This document shows positions 5,002 through 6,463 of a stretch of DNA of 6,463 nucleotides, piece after piece; position 1 is the stretch's first letter, and each line of letters starts with the position of its first letter. Source of the stretch: PALSA-1355 sp041499515 (GTDB lineage Bacteria > Planctomycetota > Planctomycetia > Pirellulales > PALSA-1355). A model generated the notes under the pieces. It saw nothing but the letters and a program-made list of their open reading frames with translations. It searched no databases and was not told where the DNA came from. The stretch lies in assembly GCA_041499515.1 (NCBI GenBank), contig JBGQKM010000309.1, forward strand, positions 1 to 6,463, in the 5' to 3' direction. The position numbers were made by a program, and so were the translations under genes.

Positions 5002-6463
5002 CTAGGCAGCGCCACCCGGCGGACCGAAGCCGCCGCCGCCGGGGGTTTCGATCGTCAGCACGTCGCCGGCTTGCGCCGTGAATTGGGCGCTTCCGGCAAG
5101 TTCTTCCAGCGTGCCGTCGGCGCGAGTGAGCGTATTGCGGCCCAAGGCGCCGCTTTGCCCGCCGGCCAGGCCATAGGGCGGATAGGGCCCGCGCCGCTGC
5201 GACAATATCGAAACTTGCAGCGGTTTCAAGAATTCGATCCGCCGCACGACTCCGTCGCCGCCGCGCCGACGGCCCGCGCCCCCCGAGCCGCGTCGTATCG
5301 TAAACGCGCGTACGCGAACCGGATAGCGGCGCTCCAGCACTTCCGGATCGGTCAGCCGGGTGTTGGTCATGTGGGTGTGCACCGCGTCGGCTCCGTCTGC
5401 CGCTGGCGTGGCCCCCGCGCCGCCGCAAATCGTCTCGTAGTAGCCGAACGTGGCGTCGCCGAACAACAGGTTGTTCATCGTTCCCTGGCTGGCCGCCGCC
5501 AGCCCCAGCGCTCCCAATAACACGTCGACCACGCGCTGCGACGTCTCGACATTTCCGCCCACCACCGCCGGACACGCTTCGGCCAGCGCCTGCTCCGGCG
5601 GATTCAACAGCCCGGGCGGAAGGACGATGTCGACCGGGGCCAGCACGCCCTGATTGAGCGGAATGTCTTCACCCAGCAGGCAGCGGAGCACGTACATCAC
5701 CGCCGCGGTGGTGATCGCCCGGTTCGCGTTCAGATTGCCCGCGCTCACCGGGCCGGTGCCGGTAAAGTCGATCGTGGCCGACTCTCCGGCGATCGTGATC
5801 GTCACGGCGATCGGCGTGCCGTCGTCCAAGTGGTCGATAAACGGATAGCGGCCCGGCTTGAGCCGTGCGAGCGCTTGGCGGACTTTGCGTTCGGCCGCCT
5901 GCTGGATGTGTCGCATGTAGGCCTCGACGACCGAAAGCGTATAGCGGTCGACCAGGCGCAAGAGGTCGCCGGCACCGCGCCGATTGGCGGCGACCTGGGC
6001 CGCGATGTCGGCCAGGTTGGCCTCGACGTCCCGCGTCGGATAGCGCCCGGCGAGCAACAGCCCGCGCAGCTCGTCCCAGCGGGCCGCTGTGGCGTTGACC
6101 AGTTGGAAATTGCGAATCAACACGCCTTCTTCGGCCAGATTTCTTGAGTCAGGCGGCATCGAGCCGGGCGCGATGCCCCCAATCTCGGCATGATGCGCGC
6201 GGCTGGCGGTGAAGAACACGATTTTTTCTTGAGCGTCGTGCACCGGCGTGATCACCGTGATGTCGGGCAAGTGCGACCCGCCGCGATACGGATCGTTGCT
6301 GACAACGACGTCACCCGGGCGAATGCGCGGATTGTCGGCAATCACGCGGCGAACGGTTTCGGCCATCGCGCCCAAGTGGACCGGAATGTGCGGGGCGTTG
6401 ACGACCAAGTCGCCGGCGGGCGTAAACAACGCACAACTGAAGTCGAGCCGCTCCTTCACGTTC
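5002..6463 (-). CDS. Hydantoinase B/5-oxoprolinase subunit (HyuB family), N-terminus outside window
   Basis: About 487 residues of a HyuB-type protein, the ATP-dependent N-methylhydantoinase/5-oxoprolinase beta region that hydrolyses the ring of hydantoins or 5-oxoproline together with a HyuA-type region. Visible family blocks, in order, are NVKERLDFSCALF at the edge, HIPVHLGAM, NDPYRGGSHLPDI, HHAEIGGIAPGSMPPDSR, TGTGPVSAGNLNANRAIT and the glycine-rich tail ETPGGGGFGPP. The frame stays open through the last base. The family usually has about 40 more residues before NVKERLDF, so the real start, or a fused HyuA part, lies to the right; the GTG at 6459 is an internal Val codon. The stop is TAG at 5002-5004. 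No HyuA gene follows downstream on this strand, so the partner must be upstream if it is linked. Substrate cannot be assigned. Confidence 0.92.
   Translation of the reverse strand, partial: NVKERLDFSCALFTPAGDLVVNAPHIPVHLGAMAETVRRVIADNPRIRPGDVVVSNDPYRGGSHLPDITVITPVHDAQEKIVFFTASRAHHAEIGGIAPGSMPPDSRNLAEEGVLIRNFQLVNATAARWDELRGLLLAGRYPTRDVEANLADIAAQVAANRRGAGDLLRLVDRYTLSVVEAYMRHIQQAAERKVRQALARLKPGRYPFIDHLDDGTPIAVTITIAGESATIDFTGTGPVSAGNLNANRAITTAAVMYVLRCLLGEDIPLNQGVLAPVDIVLPPGLLNPPEQALAEACPAVVGGNVETSQRVVDVLLGALGLAAASQGTMNNLLFGDATFGYYETICGGAGATPAADGADAVHTHMTNTRLTDPEVLERRYPVRVRAFTIRRGSGGAGRRRGGDGVVRRIEFLKPLQVSILSQRRGPYPPYGLAGGQSGALGRNTLTRADGTLEELAGSAQFTAQAGDVLTIETPGGGGFGPPGGAA

Noticed and set aside
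4253..5005. A 250-codon + strand open frame
   Set aside because: It is antisense to the redoxin gene, Arg/His-rich, and has no domain or start signal.
1..6463. CRISPR array, toxin-antitoxin pair or phage-defence system
   Set aside because: No regularly spaced repeats, and no nuclease, toxin or defence domain in any frame that passes as a real gene.

Overview
The window looks like a piece of a GC-rich chromosome from a planctomycete-like bacterium. The main reason is the cytochrome c gene, which joins a planctomycete-style haem-c domain (CxxCHG, then a GEMPPD loop) to a four-helix membrane domain of the DUF2231 type. The ECF sigma/anti-sigma pair and the Tat-exported metallophosphatase fit but do not prove this. 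No rRNA or complete tRNA is visible, so the assignment rests on protein style and is an inference.

Layout. Positions 1-about 142 read as the 3' end of a group II intron on the + strand (end of domain V, then the domain VI region); the intron body lies outside the window. Positions 294-1067 and 1069-1623 are a minus-strand operon of an ECF sigma factor and its membrane zinc-finger anti-sigma factor, one base apart. A 193-base divergent control region (1624-1816) follows. On the + strand come a Tat-exported calcineurin-like phosphoesterase (1817-2773) and a membrane cytochrome c (2847-3707). Positions 3708-4057 hold no convincing gene but contain hairpins and a tRNA 3'-end-like stretch. Positions 4058-4858 (minus) encode a membrane-anchored thioredoxin/AhpC-fold protein with a CxxC site. 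Positions 5002-6463 (minus) encode most of a hydantoinase B/oxoprolinase subunit whose N-terminus runs off the right edge.

How the parts fit. The strongest signal is the control region at 1635-1716. Two ECF-type promoters (GGAAT, 17 bases after a six-base box, GTCT) face away from each other, with identical spacing and an exact common centre at 1675.5, which is also the centre of the palindrome TTCGCGAA. One promoter faces the sigma/anti-sigma operon and the other faces the phosphoesterase-cytochrome operon. I infer a closed envelope-stress or redox regulon: membrane anti-sigma factor, sigma factor, and as targets an exported phosphatase and an exported/membrane cytochrome. The thiol-disulfide protein and the hydantoinase gene look like separate neighbours; no matching promoter was seen in front of the former.
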